This document shows positions 22,371-34,597 of a stretch of 64,000 nt of DNA, in pieces (positions within the stretch are counted from its first letter, which is position 1; each line of letters begins with the position of its first letter). A program made the position numbers and the translations under genes. The DNA comes from Nicotiana tabacum (taxonomy: Eukaryota; Streptophyta; Magnoliopsida; Solanales; Solanaceae), in NCBI RefSeq assembly GCF_000715075.1, contig NC_134095.1, positions 65,911,990-65,975,989 on the forward strand. The letters run 5' to 3'. Under the pieces are notes generated by a model, which did no database searches, was not told the DNA's origin, and saw nothing but the letters and a program-made list of their open reading frames with translations.

Positions 22371-23877
22371 TGACAAATAGGGATTCTAGTTCATTTTACA
22401 CTTCTTTTTACATGAGTTTTGGATTAAAAATGTATACAAATAGTCCCAAAGGCTTACATGTTGTACTTGTTTGCAGGGTTTGGTCAAAAAGTGACAAGTA
22501 GTCAAAACCAGCTCAAAAAGGAGTAAAACATGCACAAGTACTAAGAACAAGGCAAGGCACTGCTGCAACATAAATTCCACTTCAGCCGCAACATACCCAC
22601 CACGACCGCAGACCATTTAGTGCGATATGTGATGGATGAGTTCAGAGAGGTGAACTTTTGGAGCTTAAAGCAGTGCGGTCCGCGGATGATTTCTCGTGGC
22701 CGCAATCCATTTTGTGCGGTCCACGGAAAGGGGATTCAGAGAGTTGGGAGTTTGGACGATTAAAGCCAGCGCGGTTCGTAGAGCATTTTGTGCGGACCGC
22801 AGTGAAGCTACCGCGAAGAATTTTATGCGGTCCGCGGTGGCCAGATTTAGAGAGTGAAAAGTCAAGCCAAAAAGCCTCATCGCGGTCGCGGTGCATTTTC
22901 CGCGGTCCGCAATACCTCCGTCAGGGGTATTTTTGTCCAGAAAATTTGACTTAGTATAAATACTTTCTTTTTACATTTTATGGCATCTGTTAGAATCCAG
23001 AGCACGTGAATAGTGGTTTTGTTCCATTTTGAGTAATTTGTAGCTAGTTTAGCACTGAATCTTCAATTTTTAGTTTGTAATCAAATTATATGGGTTATTC
23101 TTTATCTGATTTTATGATTTCTTCCATTATTATGAGTAGTTAGACCAATTATCTAGGGTTGTGGCTCAACCCTAATGTGGGTATTTGATAGTTCTTTTGA
23201 TTTAAAGCTTAGATGTTTATGGGTAGTTGATATTTGGACTGATTTGTATTTTCCATGTTAAATTAGTGGTTGCAAACACTAATTTGTACCTATTTGACTT
23301 GTGCTCTTCTTGAGAAAGAAATCTTGAGTCTAGGAAAATCAGTTCAACAAGGAATTGGGGTGTAATCAAGAGATTGATAGCCCCAATTAAAGGGTTAAAC
23401 CTAGAGATAGTAATATCTGACTTGAGTCTATATTGCTTGCACAATTTTTCACACCCAATTGGTCTTGAGAAAGTCAATTAGGGCAAAGTCACTCAAGCTA
23501 CCGAGAGGTATATGGTGAGTAGTTCTGTGCATTGGCTATATTGCAATCCCCAGCATAACAACTTTGCCTTAGACTTTAGATCCCATCAAGTATTCACCTA
23601 GGAGAAAGTCACTTCCCTAGTGCCTTTTTAACCATTTAGAAAACCTTACAAGTATTTACTCTTAGTTTAATTTAGCATCTCAATAGTATAAAATTAGAAG
23701 TAGCAAACAACAATTATGATTGAAAGTGTAATTAAGAGCACTACACACTGCTAGTTTAGATAGGAATCCAAATCCCAATCAATCTAGCTCATTGTGGATT
23801 CGATCCCGACCATCTCGGGTAAAAGCTGCATCGACCGCTCTTGTCACTTTGTAGTGGTGTAGGGTTGGACATAATCA
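22371..23877 (+). repeat. 5' LTR of element B (1507 bp)
   Basis: It starts TGACAAATAGGG and ends ATAATCA next to the primer site. Its TATA box AGTATAAATAC lies at 22953-22963, right after a palindrome array (about 22610-22915; motifs such as GTGCGGTCCGCGG and GTGCGGACCGCAG). The remainder is leader-like A/T-rich DNA. Confidence 0.92.
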
Positions 23878-23882
23878 CTTTT

Positions 23883-23900
23883 TGGCACTTTTGAGGGGGA
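23883..23900 (+). other. Primer binding site of element B (decayed)
   Basis: TGGCACTTTTGAGGGGGA occupies the position of element A's TGGCGCCATTGTCGGGGA, with five differences. It could prime poorly, in keeping with an inactive element. Confidence 0.7.
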
Positions 23901-23998
23901 GCTAACGGTTTTGGCTATATATCTAAATAGTTTTGTGTATTGTTTTTCTTTCCTTCTGTGTTACTAATTTGTGTGTGTCGCAAACTCAGGTACAAAAT

Positions 23999-25788
23999 AA
24001 CGGCAAATAACGCACCTCTTGGAGATCTTCCCACGGGGGAGGAGGTAGATGACAATATTGATGATGAGGTTCCTATTGTGCCTCAAGCTCAAATGAGAGA
24101 CCGTCGGGCCAATGATAATGTTCCAGACCCTCCCTCACCACCTCCAAGAGTCGCTCCTCGGGTGCTTCCAAATGATGAATATGCTAGTGCAATTGTCCAA
24201 CCCCGGATTCGGGCGGGCAATTTCTAAATTACAAATGTGATGCTGACCTTGTTGGAGCAGCGAGGGTATTTCACAGGTGTTTCCTATCAGAATGCATATA
24301 AACATCTCAAAGGTTATGTGGATACGTGTTGGGGAAGCAAGCAAACAAATGTGTCAGAGGATGCGCTTTAGTTGAGATTATTCCCTTTTTCACTTAGAGG
24401 GAAGGCATTGGCTCGAGAGGCTTCCCAACCATTCTATCACTACATGGGATGAGTTGGCTGATAAGTTCATAGCCAAGTTTTTCTCATCGGGACATGTGGA
24501 AGCATTGAGGGATGAAATCTTAGCCTTCAAACAGGAATCAAATGAGCCCCTTCACGAAATCTGGGATCGATATAGAACTATGGTCAAGGAATTCCCCAAC
24601 AATGATATGACTGAGGCAATGATTTAACAGACATTTTATCGGGGTATAAACACGACCAATCAGTATGTGGTGAACCAGTTAGCAGGGGTAATTTCATGAA
24701 GTTGCCTTATGCTGAGGCTTGTGACATTCTTGATGAGATGGCTGACACGTCCTCCTCTTGGCAAAGTAGAGCCAATGTGCCACAAGGTGACCCCACAGTC
24801 ATTCACTTGCACAAAGAGCTCCATGATCATGGGCAGGCAATAGCAGAATTGACAACCATAATGAACCAGCTAGCAAAGGCACCGTTACAGCAGGTTCAAA
24901 ATCCACAATAGGTAAATGCTATGGAGGGTGTCAACATGTTAGTGAATAAAAGAAGACAAAGAGGTCAACAGAACCAAGGGAGTTTAGATCAATATGACAA
25001 TGATAGTGGTGGATTCCAAGATGATGGTTATGATGAGCAGAATGAAGAAGTGCAATATGTGAACAATTATCAGGGCCAAAGGGGCAATTCTTCCAACCAA
25101 CAACCATGGAGACCCCAATGCAATTGGGGGAATCAACAACAAGGGAATAGTTATTGGGGGAACAACAAGCAAAATGCAAACTGGGCCAATCAGAACAATC
25201 AGGGTAATTGGAATAGCAACAACAACAATTGGGGTGGAAACAACAATCAGGGTTGATGGAACAATGACAAATAAGGAAATCGGGGGCAAGGCTTTCAAAG
25301 GCCCCCAATGTATCAATAACAACTCTACCTACCCCCATTTCCATCCCAAGGTCCTAGTTCTTCCAACAATGAAATGGGGAGAATTGAAATGATGTTTGAA
25401 CAGATGATGAAAAAAAAATGCTGACTCTGATGCCCAGTTAGCATCCTACAATATTTCAATCAGAGACTTGGAGGTTCAATTAGGCCAAATCTCACAATCC
25501 TAAATACTCTCCCTAAGGGGGCTCTACCTAGTGATATGGTAGTCAACCCGAAGGGTGGGAACAACTTCGGGCATGTAATGGAGGTAACTATGAGAAGTGG
25601 ATGAGGTGGTGATGTGAACGCCTCCAAACAAATATAAATTTTGAGTAATGAAGTTGAGTTGCAAGAGGATGCGATCCTTTTGGTGGTTGAGAATATGATT
25701 GATGAGAATGTGAATGAGGAAGTGAGGATTGATATCCATCATGCCGAGGTGGACATGAACCCATCTAGGGAATACGTAATAGACATGT
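23999..25788 (+). pseudogene. Gag of element B
   Basis: It is homologous to gag of element A. The leader's initiator ATG is now ACG (near 24000), so the start is lost. Acidic leader, PPPRVAPRVLPN, core with YKHLKGYVDTCWGSK and FPFSLRGKAL, MKLPYAEACDILDEM (24696) and a long Asn/Gln/Gly-rich segment (about 25050-25260) follow in order. A frameshift near 24405 scrambles the second half of the core, and TAA/TAG codons replace CAA/CAG codons at several points. Confidence 0.85.
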
Positions 25789-27018
25789 GTGGAAATGGTT
25801 GTGCCTAAAGCCAAGGTTCCTTTGCCAAGGCCACCTCCACCTTATCCTCAAAGGCTCGCGAAGCAGAAAAATGAGAACCAGTTTAAGAAATTTATTGACA
25901 TAATGAAGAGCTTGTCCATCAATGTGTCTTTGGTGGAGGCTCTAGAGCAAATGCCGGTTTATGCTAAATTCATGAAAGACTTGGTGACAAAGAAAAGATC
26001 CATGAATTGTGAGACTATCAAGATGGCCCACCAAGTTAGTGTAATAGTACACTCAATGGCTCCAAAGCTAGAAGATCCCAGTGCTTTCACCATTCCGTGC
26101 ACCATTGGGAGTGCAGACTTTGCAAAAGCTCTATGTGATTTGGGGGCAAGTATTAACTTGATGCCCTACTCAGTTTTCAAGACTTTGGGTATTGGGCAAC
26201 CGAGGCCGACTTCCATGAGATTGCAAATGGTGGATAGAACAATGAAGAGACCTTTGGGTATAACTGATGATGTTCTTGTCCGGGTAGACAAATTTATCTT
26301 GCCGGCTGATTTTGTGATCTTGTATTGTGAGGTAGATTATGAGGTTCTGATCATATTGGGAAGATATTTCCTTGCTACTGGGAAGGCCTTAGTTGATGTG
26401 GAAGCAAGGGAACTCACCTTCCGGGTGGGTGATGAGAAAGTGGTCTTTCATGTGTGCAAGTCAATGAAGCAACCCAATAGTTGTGAAGTGTGCTCTTTTG
26501 TGGATCTTGTCACGGCAATGATATTTGATGATACTAGTGCAATGATCAATGTGTAGGACCCTCTAGAGGCGGTATTGTTGAATCTTGATGTAAATAAGGA
26601 TGAAGGCCGAGTGGAGTGTGTTAATGCTTTACATGGAATGGGCTCTTACTCTTATTAGCCTCGAAAACTCTATTTGAATCTTGAGAATAAGAAGACTCCA
26701 CCAACAGAGCCCTCAATCGAGGAACCTCCGGTGTTGGAGTTGAAGTCGTTGCCTCCACACCTCAGGTATGAATTCGTAGGCCTTAGTTCAACTTTGCTAG
26801 TTATTCTTTCCTCTTGTCTTACTAACATGCAGGTAGATGCCACATTGGCGGTGCTCCAAAAACGGAAGAAGGTAATTGGATGGACCTTAGCTGATATTCG
26901 GGGAATAAGCCCCACCTTTTATATGCACAAGATTATTCTGGAAGATGATGCAAAGCCCTCATTGGAACATCAAAGGAGGTTGAACGAGGCAATGCAAGAA
27001 GTTGTAAAAAGGAGGTGA
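25789..27018 (+). pseudogene. Protease region of element B
   Basis: The aspartic protease shows CDLGASINLMPYSVFK and LIILGRYFLATGKALVDV; in the latter an R-P-F motif has become R-Y-F. A TAG at 26554 cuts the frame after AMINV. The following IEEPPVLELKSLPPHLRYEF segment to 27018 links protease to RT and is open again. Confidence 0.85.
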
Positions 27019-28371
27019 TCAAGTGGTTTGATGTCGAGGTTGTGTACCCCATCTCTAATAGCTCTTAGACTTCGCCGGTGCAATGTGTGCCGAAGAAAGG
27101 TGGTATGATCGTGGTCACCAATGTGCAAAATGAGTTGATTCCTACCAGGATTGTTACCGGGTGGAGGGTGTGCATGGACTACCGCAAGTTGAATAAAGTG
27201 ACCCGCAAGGATCACTTTTCATTGCCTTTTATTGATCAGATGCTAGACAGACTTGTTAGGCATGCCTTCTACTATTTCTTGGATGGGTACTCAGGGTACA
27301 ACCAAATTTTGATTGCTCCGGAAGATCAAGAGAAGACCACCCTCACTTGTCTATATGGTACCTTTGCCTTTTCTAGGATGCCATTTAGGTTGTGTAAAGC
27401 ACCAACTACATTTCAGCGGTGTATGATGGATATATTTACCGACATGGTGGAGGACATTTTGGAGGTGTTTATGGATGACTTCAGTGTTTGGGTGACTCGT
27501 TTGATGAATGTTTGAAAAATCTTGATAGAGTGTTGGCTCGTTGTGAAGAAACCAATCTTGTGCTTAATTGGGAGAATGCCACTTCATGGTTGAGGAGGGT
27601 ATAGTCTTTGGCCATAAAATTTCAAAGCATGGTATAGAGGTGGACAAAGCAAAAATTGAAGTAATTTCAAGGCTCTCTCCCCCTACTTCTGTCAAGGGAG
27701 TTAGAAGTTTTCTTGGGCATGCGGGGTTCTACCGGAGATTCATCAAGGACTTTTCGAAGGTAGTTAATCCCTTGTGCAAGTTATTGGAAAAATATGCAAA
27801 GTTCATATTCAATGAGGGATGTATGCAAACCTTCGAACTTCTCAAGCACAAGTTGACAACCACTCTTATTATTACCGTACCCAATTGGAGATTACCTTTT
27901 GAGCTCATGTGCGATGCGAGTGATGTTGCGGTTGGGGTGGCCTTGGGTCAAAGATTGAATAAAATGTTTCATCCGATGTATTATGCGAGCAAGACAATGA
28001 ATGATGATCAAGTGAATTACATGGTGACTGAAAAAGAGTTGTTGGCTATTGTGTTTGCAATGAAGAAATTTTGGCCGTATCTCATGGGTGCCAAGTTTAT
28101 AGTTCATACCGATCATGCCGCACTCCGGTACTTGATGTCAAATAAGGATTCCAAAGCTAGGCTGATGAAATGGGTCTTGTTACTTCAAGAGTTTGATTTG
28201 GAGATTGTGGACCGGAAGGGTAGTGAAAACCAACTGGCGGACCACTTGTCCTGCTTGGAGGAGGAGGGAAGGCCTTATGATGGCCTAGAGATCAATGATT
28301 CATTTTCTGATGAGCAACTCCTGTCTGTGTCGGTGAATGGTATGTCAAAGGAAGAATCTCAAATGGGATAG
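27019..28371 (+). pseudogene. Reverse transcriptase and RNase H of element B
   Basis: The motifs are VPKKGGMIVVTN, VCMDYRKLNKVTRKDHF, FLDGYSGYNQILIAPEDQ, MPFRLCKAPTTFQRCM (Gly and Asn changed) and the catalytic FMDDFSV. A frameshift near 27490-27570 follows, then [18 protein letters not shown] and RNase [46 protein letters not shown] and [14 protein letters not shown]. RNase H is better preserved than in A. Confidence 0.9.
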
Positions 28372-29544
28372 TTTGGACTTCTATTGGGATGAGCCATACT
28401 TGTTCAAGATCTGCACGGATGGTGTGTCCTAGAGGAAGAGCAATTGAGTATCTTAGAGGCTTGTCATTCCTCTCCCTATGATGGTCATCACGATGGGGTG
28501 AGGACCGCTTCAAAGGTTCTTAGTTGTGGGTTTTACTTGCCAACTTTGTACAAAGATGAAAGTGAACTTGTGAAGAGATGTGACGAATGTCAAAGAGCGG
28601 GTGGAATTTCGAAGAAAGATGAGATGCCTCTCAATACCATTATTGAAGTTGATATTTTTGATGAGTGGGCATTGATTTCATGGGCCTGTTTGTTAGTTCG
28701 TGTTGGAACACATACATTCTCGTGGTAGTTGACTATGTTTCAAAGTGGGTTGAAGCCGTGGTTTTACCCAATAATGAGGCCCGGAGTGTTGTTGCCTTTC
28801 TGAAGAAGAGCATTTTTACTAGGTTTGGCACTCCTCGAGCAATCATAATTGATGGGGTCTCATCTTTGTAATCGAGTTTTTGACACTTTGCTTGCAAAGT
28901 ATTGTGTCAATCACAAAGTTTCTACTCCTTATCATCCTCAGGCGAGTGGCCAAGTTGAAGTCTCAAATAGGGAAATCAAGAGTATATTGTCAAAGACGGT
29001 CAATGCAAATAGGACTGATTGGTCAAAGAAATTGGATGATGCTCTATGGGCTTATAGGACTACTTACAAGACTCCGATTGGTATGTCTCCGTATCGGTTG
29101 GTGTTTGGGAAAACTTGCCATCTACCGATTGAGTTAGAGCACAAGGCCATGTGGGCGTTGAGGAAGCTGAATCTTGAATGGGATGTGGCAGCAAATCTTC
29201 ATGTAGAGCGGCTTAATGAACTTGATGAATTTCGATTCCATGCCTACTCCAGTTCATCCTTGTACAAGGACAAGATGAAGTACCTTCATGATAAGTATGC
29301 TCGTGGCAAGGAGTTCAAAGTGGGTGATTTGGTTCTCTTGTTCAATTCTCGGTTACGTCTGTTTCCGGGAAAACTTAGGTCGAAATGGAGTGGACCTTTT
29401 GAAGTGGTGTTTGTGACTCCTTTTGGTGCACTTGACTTGAAAAACAAAAATAGGGAGGTGTTAAGAGTTAATGGGCACAGATTCAAGCACTACCTTGGCA
29501 AGATTGATGACAGCCACATGGTGGCACTGCTCCATCTAAAGTGA
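28372..29544 (+). pseudogene. Integrase of element B
   Basis: Compared with element A, about 150 bp between RNase H and the zinc module are missing near 28350-28440. The zinc module (HSSPYDGHHDG, CDECQRAG) and core ([24 protein letters not shown]) are present in three overlapping frames. The second-Asp motif is damaged: a shift falls inside IDGGSH near 28855. The C-terminal domain has [19 protein letters not shown] and ends at 29544. The terminal TGA is followed by the conserved post-pol block. Confidence 0.9.
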
Positions 29545-29744
29545 TTTGATGGTAACCTGCATCATGTCACGACGTTAAATCAGGTGCTTCTTGGGAGGCA
29601 ACCCATGTGTCTTTCTTTTTGTTTTTATTTGATTTTCTTTTTAGTATAGGATTTGCTTTTGGTCTAACTGGTTGTGAGATGTGTGTAGGATTGTTTTGAT
29701 GCAGTGCAGGACCAAGTTGGAAAAATGTCACTCTCTGAAGTTTG

Positions 29745-30020
29745 CACTGCGGCCGCATTGCATTTCTTGCGGCCGCAAAGGCCTTAGTGCGGGGGCAAAA
29801 TTTCAATGTGGTTCGCAGTAGTGATTGGTAAAAATTGGAGGTTCTCTGAAGTTGTCATCGTGGCCGCATTGCCTTTCTTGCGGTCCGTTGTGCTTTACTG
29901 CAGCTGCGGAACATTTTGTATGGTTTGCAGTGCCTGTCTCCCCAGTACTTCATGTGTTCAAGCACCGCGGTCCGCGGTGGATAGGTATAGTGGGTCCCAT
30001 GTCCTTTTTCTATAAATAGG
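29745..30020 (+). promoter_or_regulatory. Putative internal promoter after pol in element B
   Basis: A decayed array of TGCGGCCGCA / CCGCGGTCCGCGG motifs (29750-29975) is followed about 35 bp later by TTCTATAAATAGG (30008-30020). This matches the order in element A (4763 to 4509) and in the LTR. About 60 bp downstream of the TATA an ATG (30078) opens a short frame that runs to a donor at 30147. Confidence 0.5.
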
Positions 30021-30147
30021 ACCCGAGGACTTCATTTAAAACTTTTCGCTCATTTGCTTTCCAAATAGAAAAAAACAATGTTTATCACGCCTAACTGCAC
30101 GAATTCAATCACTGATTCACTTTCATCTGTGTTGCATCTCATTACTG

Positions 30148-30758
30148 GTAATTTTAATCTTTCCTTAGTCTTTAATTGTGTTTTATTTTCTTTTAATTTG
30201 TTAGTTCTACGTCTTTTTCTTCCCTTTTTCTTTAAATTTTTAGCTTAGGTTGCATAAGTTGTTTAGATTAGGGTTAATTAGCTAAGAATGGTGATTGAAC
30301 ACCTAGTGGGTTGACAATATGTGAATTTAGGCTAAAATGATAACAATGTTGAAACCCTAAGTTGGTATTGCTGAGTTTTGCTTACCGCGACCGCGATGGT
30401 TTTTCTGCAGTCTGCGGTGCCTCTCTGCGGTGCTATTTTATGCGGACCACGGTGGTAAAACTTCATAGAGGTAAGGTTTGAGGACCGCGACCGCGGTTGA
30501 TTTTCTGCGGTCCGCGGTGTCTTCCCGCAGCCGCAATACAATTCTTGCGGTCCACGATGCCCTGAATCAGAGAGTGGATATTCTGACCCCCACCTCAATG
30601 AAGACCGCGGTGCCATTTTGTGCGGTCCGCGGTGGTCTCTTTGCAGCTGCATTGCATTTTTTGCGGACTATGGTCTGTAGTTCTGCTTTACACTATCAAC
30701 TGTCTGCAATCATACTCTTTACTGCTTCTTCTGGTTTTGATACTAACAAACACTAAAG
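30148..30758 (+). promoter_or_regulatory. Putative intron before post-pol ORF, containing palindrome array B
   Basis: The donor ACTG|GTAATT is at 30147/30148, the perfect branch consensus TACTAAC at 30741-30747 and an AG acceptor at 30757-30758. Splicing would join the short frame from ATG 30078 to the post-pol ORF in phase (codon split one base plus two). Array B (30383-30680) lies inside. Element A shares the TACTAAC-AG end. No transcript evidence is available. Confidence 0.5.
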
Positions 30759-32480
30759 GCGGAGGTGACAAACAGAAAGGCAAAGGAGAGTCCTCCCAGG
30801 GTAGGGGACGAGGTATAATCAAATTGACCCCCCAAGTCCGGCAGGCAATTAAGGACACCAGAAAGTCAATCAAGGCTGCAGATAGAGCTGCTTCCCATTC
30901 AAAAGTAAGTGAATATTTTCCCTCCCAGGAGGCATCTGACTCCGATTCAGTGCCAGAGTATGTTCCTGGCTGGCCGGAGGAGGCACAGATTGAGAGATAC
31001 ACCTCCGAGCACTCATACTGCTCGAGCTTCAGTTCCAATTTCTTCTGAGTAGTCTGAGGGCTCAGCTGAGGGCAGTGACAGTACAACATCTACTTCACCT
31101 ACTGGTTCATCACCTGGAGAGGATCCCGTCGACGATGAGGTTCCGGATGCAGAGGGAGGAGGTGTGCTACAACCTGGGGGTGTGGAGAGAACTAGAAAAC
31201 CGAGATGTGATAACGAAGATTTGTCAATGAGATTTCTTACCACAAATTTCGAGAGTGGTGGCCCAAGAGGAAGTTGATACTTGAACGGAGATTCATTGAC
31301 AAGGATCTTCTGCCTTACAACCCTAATGTGAAGAGGAAATTCAGAGAGAGATCGGGCTGGGACTATTTTACAGGCAATGTTGAGGAGGCAAATGAGCACC
31401 TAGTCAAGGAGTTCTACGCTAATGTTGCCCACATCAAAAAGGGCACGAAAGTAACTAAGGTGTGAAATTTGATAGTAAAGTTTGATGGGAAGACAATCAA
31501 TGACTACCTGGGCTTTCTAGAGGAAAATGAAACATTATACCTAGAAAAGGTAGCATTGGATGAGGACACCCGTCTGTGGTTAGCAGAGTACTTGGCACTC
31601 CCAGGTACCACCCCAACATGGTTGACAGCAGGAGTCCAAATTTTGAGGAGGACCCTGAACTTCAAGGCAAAAGGGTGGGAGACATTTGCTTTCAGCAGGC
31701 TGGACTCCATCACTCATGAGAACTCTCTTCCTATCTCCCGGGCAATTTTGGTGGCATCTATCATGGCGGGGTACCCGATCAACATCGGGAATGTTATGTC
31801 TAGGGTGATCACGAGGGTGGTGAATGAAGGTGATAGATCATACCCCTTCCCAAATTTCCTGACCATGTACTTTGAGTACCAAGATGTGTAGAAAAGGAAG
31901 TTTGATGTGAAAGTGAAACCCAAAACACCTTTCTTCTAGTACAGCCTCAAGGGTGATGACAACCCCAAAGACCTTAAAGGCAAAGCCACTGCTTCTACTG
32001 GCCAGTCTGAAGAGCCAGTAGTAGTAGTATCTTCTTCTCAGCCTCCCTCAGTTACACTAGACATTGCCCCAAGACCTTTTACTGCTACTACTCCAGATAT
32101 CCCCTCATCCTCAGCTTACCTATTGACTGCCCACCATTTGAGCCAAACCCTTACCAGTATCAACAACTAGATGCAGACAACTACTTCTAAGATGTCTGTG
32201 CTTTCTAGCTCGATGGCAGCCCAGTCCGTACCCCCACAGCCACAGGTCCCAGCCTTAGTGGAGGAGACTCTTAAGGAGCTTCTGGACAACCAGAAGAAGC
32301 TCTTGGAGAACCAAAAGTTGATATTAGATGATGTGGGTACTCATGGAAAATCACTGAAGGAGCTGGCAAAGGAAACAAAGAAGTTGAGAAAGACTCGAGC
32401 ATCAAAGGAGTTTGTGAAGGAGTTGAGGGTCGAAGTGGAGAAAATGAAGGCTGATCACTTGCCATTGGAGCTACTATAGC
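30759..32480 (+). pseudogene. Post-pol ORF of element B (plant transposon-protein family)
   Basis: It has the same organisation as 1899-3743. A Gly/Lys-rich start (GKGESSQGRGRGIIKLTPQ) leads into an acidic SDSDSVPEYVPGWPEE segment and then the main block with FIDKDLLPYNPNVKRKFRER, ANEHLVKEFYANVAHIKKG, GKTINDYLGFLEENETLYL, WLTAGVQILRRTLNFKAKGW and ILVASIMAGYPINIGNVMSR. The end is a Lys/Glu-rich coiled coil (32270-32480). A frameshift near 31045 and TGA/TAG codons at 31465, 31890 and 31938 break it. No transmembrane segment or signal peptide is seen, so an envelope role is not supported. It may be nucleic-acid-binding given the basic N-terminus (inference). Confidence 0.7.
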
Positions 32481-32769
32481 ATGACCCGACTCCAGTAGCA
32501 CAGCCTGAGCTGGAACATGAGATGGAGAGTCCAGCAAAGAGGAATGGGTGATCCCCCGAGCTAATGATGCAGTGATAGAGTTGGAGGACCTGTAGGGAGG
32601 TTCCTCTAGCCATCCTTAGGCCCAGAGCAGCCTCAGGTCCCCGTGCAGACATAGGATACCGGGATCCCATCACAGGTTCCCGAGTAGTCATATGACCCAA
32701 GGACTCAGGCTGATGACCTCATGCTGACGGAGGGCCAATGAGGAGTTTCTCTTTACTCTCTATCTTTTA

Positions 32770-34585
32770 TTGAGCTATTTTTGGTTAGTTAGCATTGAGG
32801 ACAATGCTAGCTTTCATTTGAGGGGGAAGCCCTATTTTGATGACATTGGGTTGTAAATATGATACTACTTTCTTTTTATTATGCTTTCTTTTTACTTTTG
32901 GTATGTATATAATTTTACTAGTTTATTGCACTTTTTGTACTTTGCAACCTTGGTCTGTATATAAAGTTACTTTCTGATGTATTTATTCATTTCCCCTTAT
33001 GTATATTTGTCTAAATCCTCAATTGTACATATTCATTTTACTTTTCGCATTTTCTTTCATAGCTTCTTACTTCATTTTTGTAGCTTCTTTTTTTGAGTTT
33101 TGTGTGCAATAAGCCTTCGATTTTCTTAATGTCACGGTTCTTTCTAAAGGTGGAATTTATGTGAACTGGTTGGATCTTCTCGATGATGGATGGCATGACA
33201 ACCTTCTTAAGGGTTGAGTCTGTTTTCTTTTTGTTATTGTGTAAATAGTAGCTAATGAGTAATAGTGCATCAAGCAAAGCTTCACTTGGACCTAACACAT
33301 TTGCCTTTGATATTATGGTCAAAAACAAATTGTTGTGTATATGATGGTGAAAGTTGTGACCTTGAGACTCTTGTGTTGGCCGATAATCACCAAGTGATTT
33401 TTCGGGACCATTCGTGTTGCTCAAATCTTATCTAAGGTTGTTGTGGGCCCCCGACTTTGTCTCTTTAGCAATCCTATAGCTTGTGTGGTGAGAATTTGAA
33501 TTGCAAGTCCAAGTCCTATGCCATTAGTCTAGAACTTGCCCTGAATGTTTGTCTAGGCAAAATCCTAAGTGTAGTTTGACTTGAGAAGTGATTATAGGCT
33601 CTCCTTGATCCGAATGATATCTTGAAAATTTTCATAGCCTACCAATGATAATATCCCTAGTCAACCCTTTTGAGCCATAGCCCTTTTTCTTTCAAAGACC
33701 ATGATACAAGCCTTTACCCATTCTAAAAATACCCTCTCTTGGCACCCGATATTTCTTTAGCACAAGGCAAAAGCATAAGTTTTAAGGGAGAGACGAGAAA
33801 TGCAACAAAGTGGTAAAAGGTACAAAATGAAGAAAAGGAAAGGCAATGAAAAAGAAAGAAAATCAAAAGGTTAAAAAACAATTAACAATGTAGAAGAAAT
33901 GAAAGGATTCAATAAAAGTAAAGAGATGAAAGGTGTGGAAAGTTTAGAAAGGAGAAAAAGTTTTGAAATGAACAAGAAAGAGTGACATTGTGTCTCTCTA
34001 ACCCCTAATAAAGAAGTAAATGACTTAAAAAGTCAAGAGAATGTGTGCTAAAATGAAGCAAATGAAGTGCTTAAGGGAAGATGGAACCTACTTAGACCAA
34101 ATAGTTTCTACCCTGAACCAAAAGCCTTCAATATATCTCCACAAAAGCCATAAATTATCTTGAGTTGAATGAAGCTTACATTAGTGGTGACTCACATAAG
34201 GGGAAGTTTATGGTACTTAGAGTCGGACTTGTGACCTTTCTTTGAGAGAGATGAGTGTCTTTTCCACAATCCTCGTTCTGAATGCTACAACCTAAAAGTG
34301 AGTTTGCTTATGGAGAGTTGAGGAGTATGAGTTTGGGTTCCACAATGACCAAAGTAGTGGAAAGAGTTTCCTTGATGAGTTGAGTCAACTCTTGATGCTA
34401 TTGTGTCACACTAAAACCATGGTGCTTTACATGTTGAATGTTGTTAATGATTCATTTGATTTGAGGGCAATTGTTAGTCCCAATTGATGCTAGATGAGGT
34501 AACTTTAAGTCAGCTGAATTTTCTTGGTTTTACTCTTAAGGAGGTGGTACTTATTTTAGTTGTTTGAGGACAAGCAAAAGCTTAA
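32770..34585 (+). other. Non-coding tail of element B
   Basis: It is A/T-rich with stops in all frames and corresponds to 1-1660 of element A. It includes a purine-rich stretch around 33780-33990. It carries no gene. Confidence 0.7.
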
Positions 34586-34597
34586 GTTTGGGGGAGT
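34586..34597 (+). other. Polypurine tract of element B
   Basis: GTTTGGGGGAGT lies directly before the 3' LTR (TGATAACTAGGG). This is the plus-strand primer position expected for a gypsy element. Confidence 0.8.

Noticed and set aside
22658..22954. Open frames across the palindrome arrays (also 3868-4158, 30478-30756, 34962-35213)
   Set aside because: They arise because the GC-rich motif lacks stop codons; the translations are repeats of RTAxxxVRxAV-type words in promoter DNA.
24135..25344. Long antisense frames over gag of element B
   Set aside because: They are mirror translations of the Asn/Gln-rich repeat, with low complexity and no family resemblance.
29567..30015. Short frames in the post-pol spacer of element B
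   Set aside because: They overlap the conserved non-coding block and promoter array and are not shared with element A.
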